Source: Streptomyces radicis (lineage in GTDB: Bacteria; Actinomycetota; Actinomycetes; Streptomycetales; Streptomycetaceae). Taken from it: a DNA stretch of 64,000 nt. Where the stretch lies: NCBI RefSeq assembly GCF_003626575.1, contig NZ_RBDY01000026.1:34190-98189 (forward strand). Direction: 5' to 3'. Below, one piece after another: positions 1 through 9,009 of this stretch. Made by a program: the position numbers and the translations under genes. The notes below the pieces were generated by a model, which saw nothing but the letters and a program-made list of their open reading frames with translations, searched no databases and had not been told where the DNA came from. Position 1 is the first letter of the stretch; every line of letters starts with the position of its first letter.

Positions 1-958
1 GCATGTGCCGCTCTTCGCGCTGATCGCCACGTTCGCCGGGGCCTGGTCGGTCACCGGGCCGCCCGAGTGGCTGCGCGAGCTGCTGCCGTCCGCGCTCGAC
101 GGCCGCCGCCTGCGCGCCGCGGCGCGCGTCGCGTTCGCCGCGCTCGTCGCCTACTGCGCGGGCGGCGCCCTGCTCGCCCTCGGCGGGCTCGTGCTCGACG
201 CGCCCGCCGCGCAGAACGGGTTCGGCCAGCTCAGCGCCGACTGGCCCGGCAGGCTCGCCGTGCTGCTGCTCACCGTGGCGCTGCTGCCCAACGCCGCGCT
301 GTGGGGCGCCTCCTACGGCCTCGGCCCCGGATTCACCCCGGGCGGGGGCGCGACGGTCGCGCCGCTGGCGTTCACCGGGGAGCCGCTCGACCTGCCGCCG
401 TTCCCGCTGCTCGCCGCGCTGCCCTCGGGCACCCCCGACAACGCCGCGCTGTGGGTCGCCGTCGCCGCCGTGCCCGCCGCGGGCGTCGCCGCCACCGCGT
501 GGTACGCGACCGCCGCCGCCGTCCCGGTGCCGGGCGAGCGCCGCACCGCGTCCGGGTGGGCGGGCACCGCGCTGACCGCCGCGCTCGCCGCGGGCGGTAC
601 GGGCGTCGCGCTCGGCGTCCTCGGCGCCTACGCCGGGGGGCCGCTCGGCACCGAGGAGCTGGCGGCGTTCGGGCCCGACGGGTGGCTGGTCGCGGGGGCC
701 GCGTTCGCCTGGAGCGCCCTCATCGGGGTGCCGCTCGCGCTGGCCCTGCGCGCGTGGCGGCTGCGCCGCCCCCGCTGGCTCCGCGCCCTCGCCGCGCGCG
801 CCGTGCCGCGGCGCAGGGAGCGGAGCCGGACGCGCAGGCGCCGCCGGACGGGGAAGGGCGACGCGTGGCACACCACCGTCGCCCGCCGCACCCGTTGGGC
901 GGCGCTCAAGAAGTCGTCGGGGGCGCTGGTCGAGACGGAGGGCGAGCCCCGCCCCTGA
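1..958 (+). CDS. DUF6350-type integral membrane protein (5' truncated by window edge)
   Basis: The reading frame is open through the left edge, so the ATG at 5 is probably internal and only the C-terminal ~318 residues are visible. About six hydrophobic, Ala/Leu/Gly-rich segments are separated by short loops, followed by a very basic Arg-rich cytoplasmic tail. In Streptomyces a membrane protein of the DUF6350 family sits between sucCD and purN, and position and composition agree with that. The function is unknown. There is no catalytic motif to argue from, so the family call rests on topology and synteny rather than a diagnostic signature. Confidence 0.6.
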   Translation, partial: HVPLFALIATFAGAWSVTGPPEWLRELLPSALDGRRLRAAARVAFAALVAYCAGGALLALGGLVLDAPAAQNGFGQLSADWPGRLAVLLLTVALLPNAALWGASYGLGPGFTPGGGATVAPLAFTGEPLDLPPFPLLAALPSGTPDNAALWVAVAAVPAAGVAATAWYATAAAVPVPGERRTASGWAGTALTAALAAGGTGVALGVLGAYAGGPLGTEELAAFGPDGWLVAGAAFAWSALIGVPLALALRAWRLRRPRWLRALAARAVPRRRERSRTRRRRRTGKGDAWHTTVARRTRWAALKKSSGALVETEGEPRP

Positions 959-1010
959 GCGGGGGCCGCCCCCGGGGGGGGGCAGGGCGCGCGATCCGCC
1001 GGACGGGTCG

Positions 1011-1823
1011 CTAGTCCTGCTCGCCCAGGATGGGCCGCAGCTGGCTGGGCAGCAGCTCCTCGCACGCCTCACGGGACGGCGTGGTCAGCGCGTCGTCCAC
1101 GCAGTCGAAGTAGTCCTTGTAGACCAGCTGCACGGTGTACGTCGCGGCCACGATGAACAGCGCCGCGGACGCCAGCACGATCCCCGAGACCGCCGCCGCG
1201 AACTGCGGCCGCGCGCCCCGGCCTCCGGGGCCTCCTGGCGCGGCACCCGGGGGGCGCGTGGGCGGCGGAGGGGGCGCCTCCTGCTTGCCCTGCAACGCCT
1301 CGAGCCGCCGGTTGCGCGGCTCGCTCGGCTCGCGCGGGCCACCGCGCAGCGCGCTGATGCCCCAGTAGAGGGCCAACGCCCCGAGCAGCAGCGCCAGCCA
1401 CTCCCAGCCGAGCAGCCCGCCGAACACGCCCCACATGCCCGCGAGCACGGCGTACCGCGCGTGCCGCTGGCCAGGGTCGGAGGGGTCCCAGCGCGACGTG
1501 CCGCCCGGGCCGCCCGCGGGGCCGCCGCGCTCCTGCTCGCCCGGTGGCTCGCCGAACCCGCCGCCGCCCCGCTTGGGCTGACGCCTGCTCCACTGGCTGC
1601 CCCAGCGCTGCCGCTGGTCGTCGCCGCCGTCCTGGCCGCCGCCCTCGCCCCGCCCCTTCCCGCCGTCGGCGTCCTCGCCCTCGCCGTCCCGCCGCTGGTC
1701 GGATCCGCCGCTGTGACGCGGCTGCCACGGCCGGTCGGGCTGTCCCTCGGGGGGCGGGGCGAAGGGGTTGTCCTCCTCGCCTGGCCGGTCCTGCCGGTCG
1801 GAGGAGCGGCGTCGGTCCGTCAT
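1011..1823 (-). CDS. Pro/Gly-rich membrane protein, unknown function
   Basis: This is a 270-residue protein read from the ATG at 1823. The first ~110 residues are hydrophilic and low-complexity (Gln, Arg, Gly, Pro, Asp). A hydrophobic pair of segments follows (about residues 120-160), then a Pro-rich linker, then one more membrane helix (about 215-240) and a short tail with two Cys. It lies convergent to the upstream DUF6350 gene and divergent from purN. A 14-bp tandem duplication at 1811-1838 covers the start codon. An extra in-frame-looking ATG at 1837 reads only five codons before TGA, and the purine-rich RBS-like stretch (complement of 1851-1858) lies nearer that first ATG. No known domain is recognised. 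Confidence 0.6.
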   Translation of the reverse strand: MTDRRRSSDRQDRPGEEDNPFAPPPEGQPDRPWQPRHSGGSDQRRDGEGEDADGGKGRGEGGGQDGGDDQRQRWGSQWSRRQPKRGGGGFGEPPGEQERGGPAGGPGGTSRWDPSDPGQRHARYAVLAGMWGVFGGLLGWEWLALLLGALALYWGISALRGGPREPSEPRNRRLEALQGKQEAPPPPPTRPPGAAPGGPGGRGARPQFAAAVSGIVLASAALFIVAATYTVQLVYKDYFDCVDDALTTPSREACEELLPSQLRPILGEQD

Positions 1824-1838
1824 CGTCGGTCCGTCATC
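1811..1838. repeat. 14-bp perfect tandem duplication over a start codon
   Basis: The unit gtcggtccgtcatc occurs at 1811-1824 and again at 1825-1838. On the minus strand each copy contains an ATG. The outer copy (ATG at 1837) is out of frame with the gene and meets a TGA after five codons. The inner copy (ATG at 1823) opens the long frame. Confidence 0.9.
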
Positions 1839-1998
1839 GTGGTCGTCGAATCTCCTTCGTGGGCACGGCGCATCGGCGCCGTCTCCTCGACCGTACCTGG
1901 CCGCGGCCGTCCCGGGGCACGGGGGGAGCGAGGCGTGCCGGTATCGTTGCGGCGCAAGCTGCCACCGGCGGCGGGGGGCGACCCCGGGGACCGGTGCA

Positions 1999-2026
1999 CA
2001 GGACGACCGGTACAGGACGACCGGTA
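1999..2026. repeat. 14-bp perfect tandem duplication in the purN leader
   Basis: The unit caggacgaccggta is present at 1999-2012 and 2013-2026, with further partial copies on both sides (ccggtgca before, cacaggac after). It lies 26 bp before the purN start. No function is visible; it could be a slippage product. Confidence 0.9.
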
Positions 2027-2052
2027 CACAGGACAGAGAAGAGACACCCACC

Positions 2053-2688
2053 GTGGCCGCAGCTCCCGAGCAGCCGTCTCCGGCGCGCGTCGTCGTCCTG
2101 GTCTCCGGATCCGGCACGAATCTCCAGGCGTTGCTCGACGCCTCCGCCGAGCGCGGCCCCGCGTACGGCGCCGAGGTCGTCGCGGTGGGCGCCGACAGAA
2201 CCGGGATCGAGGGGCTGCGCCGGGCCGAACGCGCCGGGCTCCCGACGTTCGTCCACCGGGTCGCCGACTACGACTCGCGCCCCGACTGGGACCTGGCGCT
2301 CACCGAGTCGGTCGCCGCGCACCAGCCCGACCTGGTGGTCTCCGCGGGGTTCATGAAGATCGTGGGCGCCGACTTCCTCGCGCGCTTCGGCGGCAGGCTC
2401 ATCAACACACACCCCGCGCTGCTGCCCAGCTTCCCCGGGGCGCACGGGGTGCGCGAGGCGCTCGCGCACGGCGTGAAGGTGACCGGGTGCACCGTCCACT
2501 TCGTGGACGAGGACGTCGACGCGGGGCCGATCATCGCCCAGGCGCCCGTGGTGGTCCACGAGGGTGACGACGAGGCCACCCTGCACGAACGCATCAAGGA
2601 CGCGGAACGGGCGCTGCTCGTGGACGTCGTGGGGCGGCTCGCCCGCGACGGGTACCGCATCGAGGGACGGAAGGTGTTGATCCCGTGA
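2053..2688 (+). CDS. purN: Phosphoribosylglycinamide formyltransferase (GAR transformylase)
   Basis: The enzyme transfers a formyl group from 10-formyl-THF to GAR in de novo purine synthesis. The 211-residue length is normal for PurN. The phosphate-binding loop SGSGTNLQ lies near residues 18-25. The catalytic Asn and His are in INTHPALLPSFPGAH (about 117-131), and the Asp is in the VHFVDEDVDAGPI segment. The frame is open far upstream, but homology begins right after a GTG at 2053, so that start was chosen; its RBS (agagaagag) is modest. The stop overlaps the purH start as GTGA (2685-2688), so the two genes are translationally coupled and supply consecutive folate-dependent steps. Confidence 0.95.
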   Translation: MAAAPEQPSPARVVVLVSGSGTNLQALLDASAERGPAYGAEVVAVGADRTGIEGLRRAERAGLPTFVHRVADYDSRPDWDLALTESVAAHQPDLVVSAGFMKIVGADFLARFGGRLINTHPALLPSFPGAHGVREALAHGVKVTGCTVHFVDEDVDAGPIIAQAPVVVHEGDDEATLHERIKDAERALLVDVVGRLARDGYRIEGRKVLIP

Positions 2689-4262
2689 CCGGCGAAGAGA
2701 CGACGAGGCGGCCCATCCGGCGCGCGCTGATCAGCGTGTACGACAAGACGGGCCTCGCGGATCTCGCGCGCGGGCTGCACGAGGCCGGGGTGCGCATCGT
2801 GTCCACCGGCTCGACGGCCGCGCGCATCGCGGACGCGGGCGTGCCCGTGACCCCGGTCGAGGAGGTCACCGGCTTCCCCGAGTGCCTCGACGGCCGGGTC
2901 AAGACGCTGCACCCGCGCGTGCACGCGGGCCTGCTCGCCGATCTGCGCCGCCCCGAACACGCCGCGCAGCTCGACGAGTTCGGCATCGAGCCGTTCGACC
3001 TGCTGGTGGGGAACCTCTACCCCTTCCGGCTCACCGTCGCCTCGGGCGCCTCCGTCGACGAGTGCGTGGAGCAGATCGACATCGGCGGCCCCGCCATGGT
3101 GCGTTCGGCCGCGAAGAACCACCCGTCGGTCGCCGTGGTGACCGACCCGGCGGGCTACGACGACGTGCTCGCGGCCGTGGCCGCAGGCGGGTTCACGCTC
3201 GCCGAGCGGCGGCGGCTGGCGGCGCGGGCGTTCGCGCACACCGCGGAGTACGACGCCGCGGTGGCGGCCTGGTTCGCCGAGCTCGACGCCCCTGGGACGG
3301 CCGACGGCGAGCACGCGTTCGCCGAGCGGACCACCGTGACATTCGCCCTCGAGCGCGTGCTGCGCTACGGCGAGAACCCGCACCAGGCGGCGGCGCTCTA
3401 CGGCGACGGCACGGGCGCGGGGCTCGCGGCGGCCGAGCAGCTGCACGGCAAGGAGATGTCCTACAACAACTACGTGGACACCGAGGCCGCCCGCCGCGCC
3501 GCGTACGACCACGAGGCGCCCTGTGTGGCGATCATCAAGCACACCAACCCCTGTGGCATCGCCATCGGTTCGGATGTGGCCGAGGCGCACCGCAAGGCGC
3601 ACGCGTGCGACCCGCTGTCCGCCTACGGCGGCGTGATCGCCGTCAACAGGCCCGTGTCGGTGGCGATGGCCGAGCAGGTCGCGGACATCTTCACCGAGGT
3701 CATCGTGGCCCCGGGCTACGAGGAGGGCGCGGTCGACGCCCTGGCGCGCAAGAAGAACATCCGCGTGCTGCGCTGCCCCGAACCCCCGCTTGCCACCACC
3801 GAGTACCGGCCGGTGGACGGCGGCGCGCTCGTGCAGGTCACCGACCGCTTCCAGGCCCCTGGCGACGACCCGGCCACCTGGCGGCTGGCCGCGGGGCCCG
3901 CGCTGTCCGAACCCGAGCTGGCCGAGCTGGCGTTCGCGTGGCGCGCGGCCAGGGCCGTGAAGTCCAACGCCATCCTACTGGCCGCCGAAGGCGCCACCGT
4001 GGGCGTCGGCATGGGCCAGGTCAACCGGGTCGACTCCGCGCGCCTCGCGGTGCGGCGCGCGGGGGCCGAGCGGGCCGCGGGCTCGTACGCGGCGTCGGAC
4101 GCGTTCTTCCCGTTCCCCGACGGGCTCCAGGTGCTGGCCGACGCGGGCGTCAAGGCCGTGGCGCAGCCCGGGGGTTCGGTCAGGGACGAGGCGGTGGTCC
4201 AGGCCGCCGAGGCGGCCGGGATCACCATGTACCTCACGGGGACGCGGCACTTCTTCCACTGA
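2685..4262 (+). CDS. purH: Bifunctional AICAR formyltransferase / IMP cyclohydrolase
   Basis: This enzyme performs the last two steps to IMP. It has 525 residues, the usual PurH length. The N-terminal MGS-like IMP cyclohydrolase domain is seen from ISVYDKTGLADLARGL and STGSTAARI (residues ~12-50). The C-terminal formyltransferase domain carries GENPHQAA (~228), KHTNPCGIA (~284) and SDAFFPFPDG (~470). It starts with the GTG that overlaps the purN stop by 4 bp. The stop codon lies inside a 15-bp tandem duplication (4254-4283), so the stop context is repeated just downstream. An oppositely oriented small gene follows. Confidence 0.96.
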   Translation: MTGEETTRRPIRRALISVYDKTGLADLARGLHEAGVRIVSTGSTAARIADAGVPVTPVEEVTGFPECLDGRVKTLHPRVHAGLLADLRRPEHAAQLDEFGIEPFDLLVGNLYPFRLTVASGASVDECVEQIDIGGPAMVRSAAKNHPSVAVVTDPAGYDDVLAAVAAGGFTLAERRRLAARAFAHTAEYDAAVAAWFAELDAPGTADGEHAFAERTTVTFALERVLRYGENPHQAAALYGDGTGAGLAAAEQLHGKEMSYNNYVDTEAARRAAYDHEAPCVAIIKHTNPCGIAIGSDVAEAHRKAHACDPLSAYGGVIAVNRPVSVAMAEQVADIFTEVIVAPGYEEGAVDALARKKNIRVLRCPEPPLATTEYRPVDGGALVQVTDRFQAPGDDPATWRLAAGPALSEPELAELAFAWRAARAVKSNAILLAAEGATVGVGMGQVNRVDSARLAVRRAGAERAAGSYAASDAFFPFPDGLQVLADAGVKAVAQPGGSVRDEAVVQAAEAAGITMYLTGTRHFFH

Positions 4263-4283
4263 TTCCACTTCCACTGATTCCAC
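4254..4283. repeat. 15-bp perfect tandem duplication across the purH stop
   Basis: ttccactgattccac is repeated back to back at 4254-4268 and 4269-4283. The purH TGA (4260-4262) is in the first copy and a second, out-of-frame copy of the same TGA context follows 15 bp later. The last purH residues (FFH) are encoded within the repeat. Confidence 0.92.
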
Positions 4284-4314
4284 CGAGCCGCGTCCGCAGA
4301 GCCCAGGAGCGGGC

Positions 4315-4566
4315 TCAGGGGTGGTCGCGGTGGAGCAGCCCGACCACGACGTCGTGCACGACCTCGTGGTCGCGCGGGTCGTACAGCCGGTGGGGGCCGC
4401 CGTCGAGGGTGTACCACTCGGCGGCGCCCGCGTAGCGGACGCGCATCGTCAGCTCGCCGTCCGCCTCGGCGCCCGTGCACAGCTCGAGTTCGCCGGTGAT
4501 GACGCCGACTTCCTTGGTCATGACGCCGCCCTTGGGGGCCGTGAAGGTCGAGTACCTGTCGTTCAT
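4315..4566 (-). CDS. Small hypothetical protein
   Basis: An 83-residue acidic protein read from the ATG at 4566 (MNDRYSTF). A GGGAAG ribosome-binding site lies about 10 nt upstream, which is why this start is preferred over the ATG at 4575. There are no membrane segments or Cys clusters. It is rich in short beta-type segments (ELTMRVRYAG, EWYTLDGG) and ends with a His-rich VVHDVVVGLLHRDHP. It resembles small conserved Streptomyces proteins found next to purH, but I do not recognise a family. It is transcribed convergently with purH. Confidence 0.55.
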   Translation of the reverse strand: MNDRYSTFTAPKGGVMTKEVGVITGELELCTGAEADGELTMRVRYAGAAEWYTLDGGPHRLYDPRDHEVVHDVVVGLLHRDHP

Positions 4567-4617
4567 GACCGCCATCTTCCCGGCATGGCCGGGTATCGGC
4601 GTGTATTGAACGCCGCC

Positions 4618-4654
4618 GGTCGCGCGCCTGGCCGTGGTGGCCGGGCGCGCGACC
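4618..4654. terminator. GC-rich hairpin, terminator-like
   Basis: ggtcgcgcgcc pairs with ggcgcgcgacc, and an inner tggcc/ggcc pair leaves a short loop. There is no T-tract, as is usual in Streptomyces. It sits directly after the DUF4234 gene on the minus strand and before the small gene at 4315-4566. Confidence 0.7.
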
Positions 4655-4674
4655 GAGGCCTGCGGGCGGAACTC

Positions 4675-5394
4675 TCAGGCGACGAGCGGCACCTGGGTGC
4701 CCTCGGGGGGCGACTGGTACTGCTGGTTCACCTTGTTGATCTCGGACTGGTAGTAAATGATGTACGCGCCGAAGACGATCGACAGCACGCAGCCGAGCCC
4801 TGGGCTGCACGTCTCGGGCAGGCCCGCGGCGCGCTGCGCCTGCTGGATGCGCTTGCCCGTGTTGTACGCGCTGACGAACGGCGGGATGATCAGGTAGCCA
4901 CCGGGGATGAACGCCAGCACGCTGAGCGCGGGGTTGACCTCGATGCGCTGGTCGAAGCGGTTGAGCTCGCTCTGGATCTTGGCCCACCACACCAGGCCGT
5001 AGATGCCACACGTGACCAGCGTGAGCAGCCACGTCACGCCAGGGCCTCGGGTCGGCATCGCCTGGCCGAAGCCGACGGGCTGCACGCCGCCACCGGGCGG
5101 GATGGGCGCGTTCTGCCCGTACGGCACGGGCGGGCCGCCGGGACCAGGCTGGCCACCCGAAGGCCCTGGGTAGGGCCCCGGCTGTGCGCCGGGCGTCCCT
5201 GGCTGGCCACCGGGCGGTCCCGGCGGCGGCCCTGGGTAGGGCCCCGGCTGCGCGGCGTCCTGCGGACCCGGGTAGGGACCCGGCTGTCCCGAGGACGCTC
5301 CCGGGTAGGGGCCCGGCTGGCCGCCCTGGGGCGGGTAAGGCCCCGGCTGCCCACCCTGCGGCGGCTGGCCGGGCGGGGACTGGTAGTTGCTCAC
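4675..5394 (-). CDS. DUF4234-type membrane protein with Gly/Pro/Gln repeats
   Basis: This is a 239-residue protein. The frame runs further upstream, but a GTG at 5394 has a GAGGAG ribosome-binding site 9 nt before it, so this start is preferred. Residues 1-115 are an intrinsically disordered tail built of near repeats of GGQPGPYP/PG. The C-terminal half holds the DUF4234-like region: the helix GVTWLLTLVTCGIYGLVWW, a charged loop with NRFDQRIEVNP, the helix SVLAFIPGGYLIIPPFVSAY and a last helix near VLSIVFGAYIIYY. The function of the family is unknown. The repeat tail length probably varies between strains. Confidence 0.8.
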   Translation of the reverse strand: MSNYQSPPGQPPQGGQPGPYPPQGGQPGPYPGASSGQPGPYPGPQDAAQPGPYPGPPPGPPGGQPGTPGAQPGPYPGPSGGQPGPGGPPVPYGQNAPIPPGGGVQPVGFGQAMPTRGPGVTWLLTLVTCGIYGLVWWAKIQSELNRFDQRIEVNPALSVLAFIPGGYLIIPPFVSAYNTGKRIQQAQRAAGLPETCSPGLGCVLSIVFGAYIIYYQSEINKVNQQYQSPPEGTQVPLVA

Positions 5395-5667
5395 GTTCGT
5401 GGGCTCCTCATGCGTGCTTGAACGGTTGGGCCGGGAAACGGCCGCGCGTCCCGCTCGGCGCGAACGCGCGCGCAGCAGCGCGGGCACCCTGCGGGGCGCC
5501 TTCAAGCCGCGCCCCCCACCTCATCCGGCCCGGCCCGTCATTTGATCGTCCCGGCGCCGCCACTGTCCACCTGGGGAACGGGACTGTGGCAAACCTGCAA
5601 CATGGTGAACGGCATGGCGCCCCCACCGGATTGGTCCCCGGGCCCGTCCATCCGCGAGGATGGGGGC

Positions 5668-6525
5668 ATGAGCGCGCAGATTCTCGACGGCAAGGCCGCC
5701 GCCGCGGCCATCAAGCAGAACCTCACCTCCCGGGTCGCCGGGCTCGCCTTCCACGGCATCGTGCCGGGCCTCGGCACGCTGCTCGTCGGGGACGACGTGG
5801 GCAGCCAGAAGTATGTCGCGGGCAAGCACAGGGACTGCGCCGCCGTCGGGATCGCCTCCATCCAGCGCGCGTTGCCCGCCACCGCCACCCAGCGGGAGAT
5901 CGAGGCGGTCGTCGCCGAGCTGAACGCCGACCCGTCCTGCACCGGGTACCTCGTCCAACTCCCGCTGCCCCGCGGCATCGACGCCAACCGAGTGCTTGAG
6001 CTGATCGACCCGGCCAAGGACGCCGACGGGCTCCACCCCACCAACCTCGGCCGCCTCGTCCTGGGCGAGGAGGCGCCCCTGCCCTGCACGCCCAACGGCA
6101 TCATCCGCCTGCTGCGCCGCCACGGCGTCGAGATCGACGGCGCCCATGTCGTCGTCATCGGCCGCGGCATCACCGTGGGCCGCTCGCTGCCGCTGCTGCT
6201 CACCCGCCGCGGCGAGAACGCCACGGTCACCCAGGTCCACACCGGCACCCGCGAGATGGCCGCGCACCTGCGGCAGGCCGACATCGTCGTCGCGGCGGCG
6301 GGCGTTCCGCACCTGGTCAAGCCCGAGGACGTCAAGCCGGGCGCGGCCGTCCTCGACGTCGGCGTCAGCCGCGACGAGACCGGCAGGATCGTCGGCGACG
6401 TGCACCCTGGCGTCGCCGAGGTCGCGGGCTGGATCTCGCCGAACCCCGGCGGCGTCGGACCGATGACGCGCGCGATGCTCCTGGAGAACGTGGTCACCTC
6501 CGCCGAGCGCGCGGCGCGCGCCTGA
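5668..6525 (+). CDS. folD: Methylenetetrahydrofolate dehydrogenase / methenyl-THF cyclohydrolase
   Basis: FolD makes the 10-formyl-THF used by PurN and PurH. It has 285 residues from the ATG at 5668; the upstream in-frame codons lack homology. Visible motifs are the catalytic Tyr/Lys pair in SQKYVAGKHRDC (~49-60), GYLVQLPLP (~95), KDADG (~117), PCTPNGI (~138), the NADP-binding VVIGRGITVGR (~162) and PGGVGPMTRAMLL near the end. The variant IGRGITVGRS (instead of the enteric SNIVG.P) is what I expect of actinomycete FolD. The downstream DUF3017 gene begins 42 bp later. Confidence 0.95.
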   Translation: MSAQILDGKAAAAAIKQNLTSRVAGLAFHGIVPGLGTLLVGDDVGSQKYVAGKHRDCAAVGIASIQRALPATATQREIEAVVAELNADPSCTGYLVQLPLPRGIDANRVLELIDPAKDADGLHPTNLGRLVLGEEAPLPCTPNGIIRLLRRHGVEIDGAHVVVIGRGITVGRSLPLLLTRRGENATVTQVHTGTREMAAHLRQADIVVAAAGVPHLVKPEDVKPGAAVLDVGVSRDETGRIVGDVHPGVAEVAGWISPNPGGVGPMTRAMLLENVVTSAERAARA

Positions 6526-6566
6526 GGCGCGGGGCGGCGGAGGAGAGCGGAGAGGGAGGCGCGTTC

Positions 6567-6980
6567 ATGGATGTGGGCAACGCCACAGGGCGCAAGCGGC
6601 GGCGGATCCGCGACAGGTACCCCACGCGCGGCACCGCGCGGCCCGAGGGCGGGCAGCGCACCGCGGGCGGCGACGCGCCCGCGCCCATCAGGCAGTGGCC
6701 GCTGCTCACGGTCCTCGGCACGGTGGTCGCCGGGCTGCTGATCACCCTCGCGGACTTCCGCATCGGCCTGCTCGTGTTCGGCGGCGGGCTGTTGGCGGGC
6801 GCGGTGCTGCGCGGCTGGGTCCCCGCGGTGGGGATGCTCGCGGTGCGTTCGCGGTTCACCGATGTGGCGACCTACGCGGTGCTCGGCGGCGCGATCGTGC
6901 TGCTGACGCTGATGGCCGAGCCCGATCCCTGGCTCGAAGTGCCGTTCCTCAGGGATGTGTTGCGCTTCTCGGCGGGCTGA
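6567..6980 (+). CDS. DUF3017 membrane protein
   Basis: A 137-residue protein with a strong purine-rich RBS (gagagggagg) before the ATG. The N-terminal ~45 residues are basic and Gly/Arg-rich. Three hydrophobic segments follow: LLTVLGTVVAGLLITLA, IGLLVFGGGLLAGAVLRG and ATYAVLGGAIVLLTLMA. DUF3017 proteins are the usual partner directly downstream of folD in Streptomyces, and size, topology and location match. The biochemical role is unknown. It is probably co-transcribed with folD. Confidence 0.8.
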   Translation: MDVGNATGRKRRRIRDRYPTRGTARPEGGQRTAGGDAPAPIRQWPLLTVLGTVVAGLLITLADFRIGLLVFGGGLLAGAVLRGWVPAVGMLAVRSRFTDVATYAVLGGAIVLLTLMAEPDPWLEVPFLRDVLRFSAG

Positions 6981-7002
6981 ACGGCGGGCCTCGGGTCGGG
7001 TC

Positions 7003-7887
7003 TCAGCCCCTGAGCCAGGAGGCCACCGTGTCCGGGTGCTCGGTCACCCAGCGCTCGGCCGCGGCGGCCGGGGTCAGCCCCTCGTGGGCGATGAGCCCGG
7101 CCACGGCGTTCTGGTCCTGCGCGGTCCAGGAGAAGTTCCGCAGGAACGCCGCCGCGTCGCCGCCGTCCGCCGCGAACTCCGCGTTGAGGTACTTCCGCAG
7201 CTCTATACGCGGGTAGTACCCCGGCAGCTCCACCTCGGCGAGGTCGACCTGGCTCGACAGCCAGTGCGGCTCCCAGAAGTACGTCAGCAGCGGGATGTCG
7301 TACGCGTCCGCGCGGTGGATCTCCTCCACCAGCGCGTCCTCGCTGCCCGCGGACCTGGGGCGCAGGTCGAGGCCGAGGTCCTCGATGATCGCCTCGTCCC
7401 GCGTGGCGAACCGAGGGTCGCCCTGGAGGAGTTGGCCGCCCAGCTGGTCGGTGAAGTCGTTGAGGTGGTGCCAGTCGAGCGCCTCGGGGTACTCCTCGGC
7501 GAACGCGCGCGGAACGTACCAGCCGACGTGTCCGGTGATCCCGAGCGCGCCGGCGTCCACGACGTACTCCTTGCGCTCCACATACAGCTCGGCCTTCTCG
7601 GGGAGCGCGCCCCAGTCCTCGAGGATGGCCTGTATCGAGCCGTCGCCCAGGGCGTCCCACGCCGCCGCCTGGTCGGCCTCGAAGCGCTCGACCGGGATGC
7701 CGAGCTCCTCCTCGAGGACATACGCGGCGACCGCCGCGTTGGCCTGGCCGCCCGGCCAGTCGGGCACGGCGATCAGGACGGGCGTCGGCTCGCCCTCGTC
7801 GAGGACGCCCTCGGCCAGGCTGCACGCGCTCACGGCGGCCAGGCAGAGGGCGCACGCCCCGGCGAGGAGTGGCTGACGTATGGGCAT
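7003..7887 (-). CDS. Glycine betaine/choline-type ABC substrate-binding lipoprotein (orphan)
   Basis: A 294-residue lipoprotein. The signal peptide ends in a lipobox AVSAC (Cys ~22). The mature part is an OpuAC-like periplasmic-binding domain. It contains Trp/Tyr-rich stretches typical of cation-pi betaine pockets (GHVGWYVPR, YFWEPHWLSS, NFSWTAQDQN) and the C-terminal WVTEHPDTVASW. No permease or ATPase gene is nearby. It starts 13 bp after the mdh stop on the same strand, so it is likely read through from mdh. The ligand is inferred only from the family and could be another quaternary amine. Confidence 0.85.
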   Translation of the reverse strand: MPIRQPLLAGACALCLAAVSACSLAEGVLDEGEPTPVLIAVPDWPGGQANAAVAAYVLEEELGIPVERFEADQAAAWDALGDGSIQAILEDWGALPEKAELYVERKEYVVDAGALGITGHVGWYVPRAFAEEYPEALDWHHLNDFTDQLGGQLLQGDPRFATRDEAIIEDLGLDLRPRSAGSEDALVEEIHRADAYDIPLLTYFWEPHWLSSQVDLAEVELPGYYPRIELRKYLNAEFAADGGDAAAFLRNFSWTAQDQNAVAGLIAHEGLTPAAAAERWVTEHPDTVASWLRG

Positions 7888-7900
7888 GGTGCGCAGTGTT

Positions 7901-8887
<987 letters not shown>

Positions 8888-9009
8888 GCGAAGCCTTCCC
8901 AGGTTAACGACCACTACCAGGCCAGGTTATCCCCCGCCCCGCGGGCCCCATCGGGCGCCCGTGGGCCGGGCCCACAACGGCTCCCGGGGGGCCGTCGCGA
9001 CCTGAGACA

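Noticed and set aside
2268..3602. Long minus-strand open frame opposite purN/purH
   Set aside because: High-GC shadow of the real genes; no RBS and composition dominated by Arg/Gly/Val/His.
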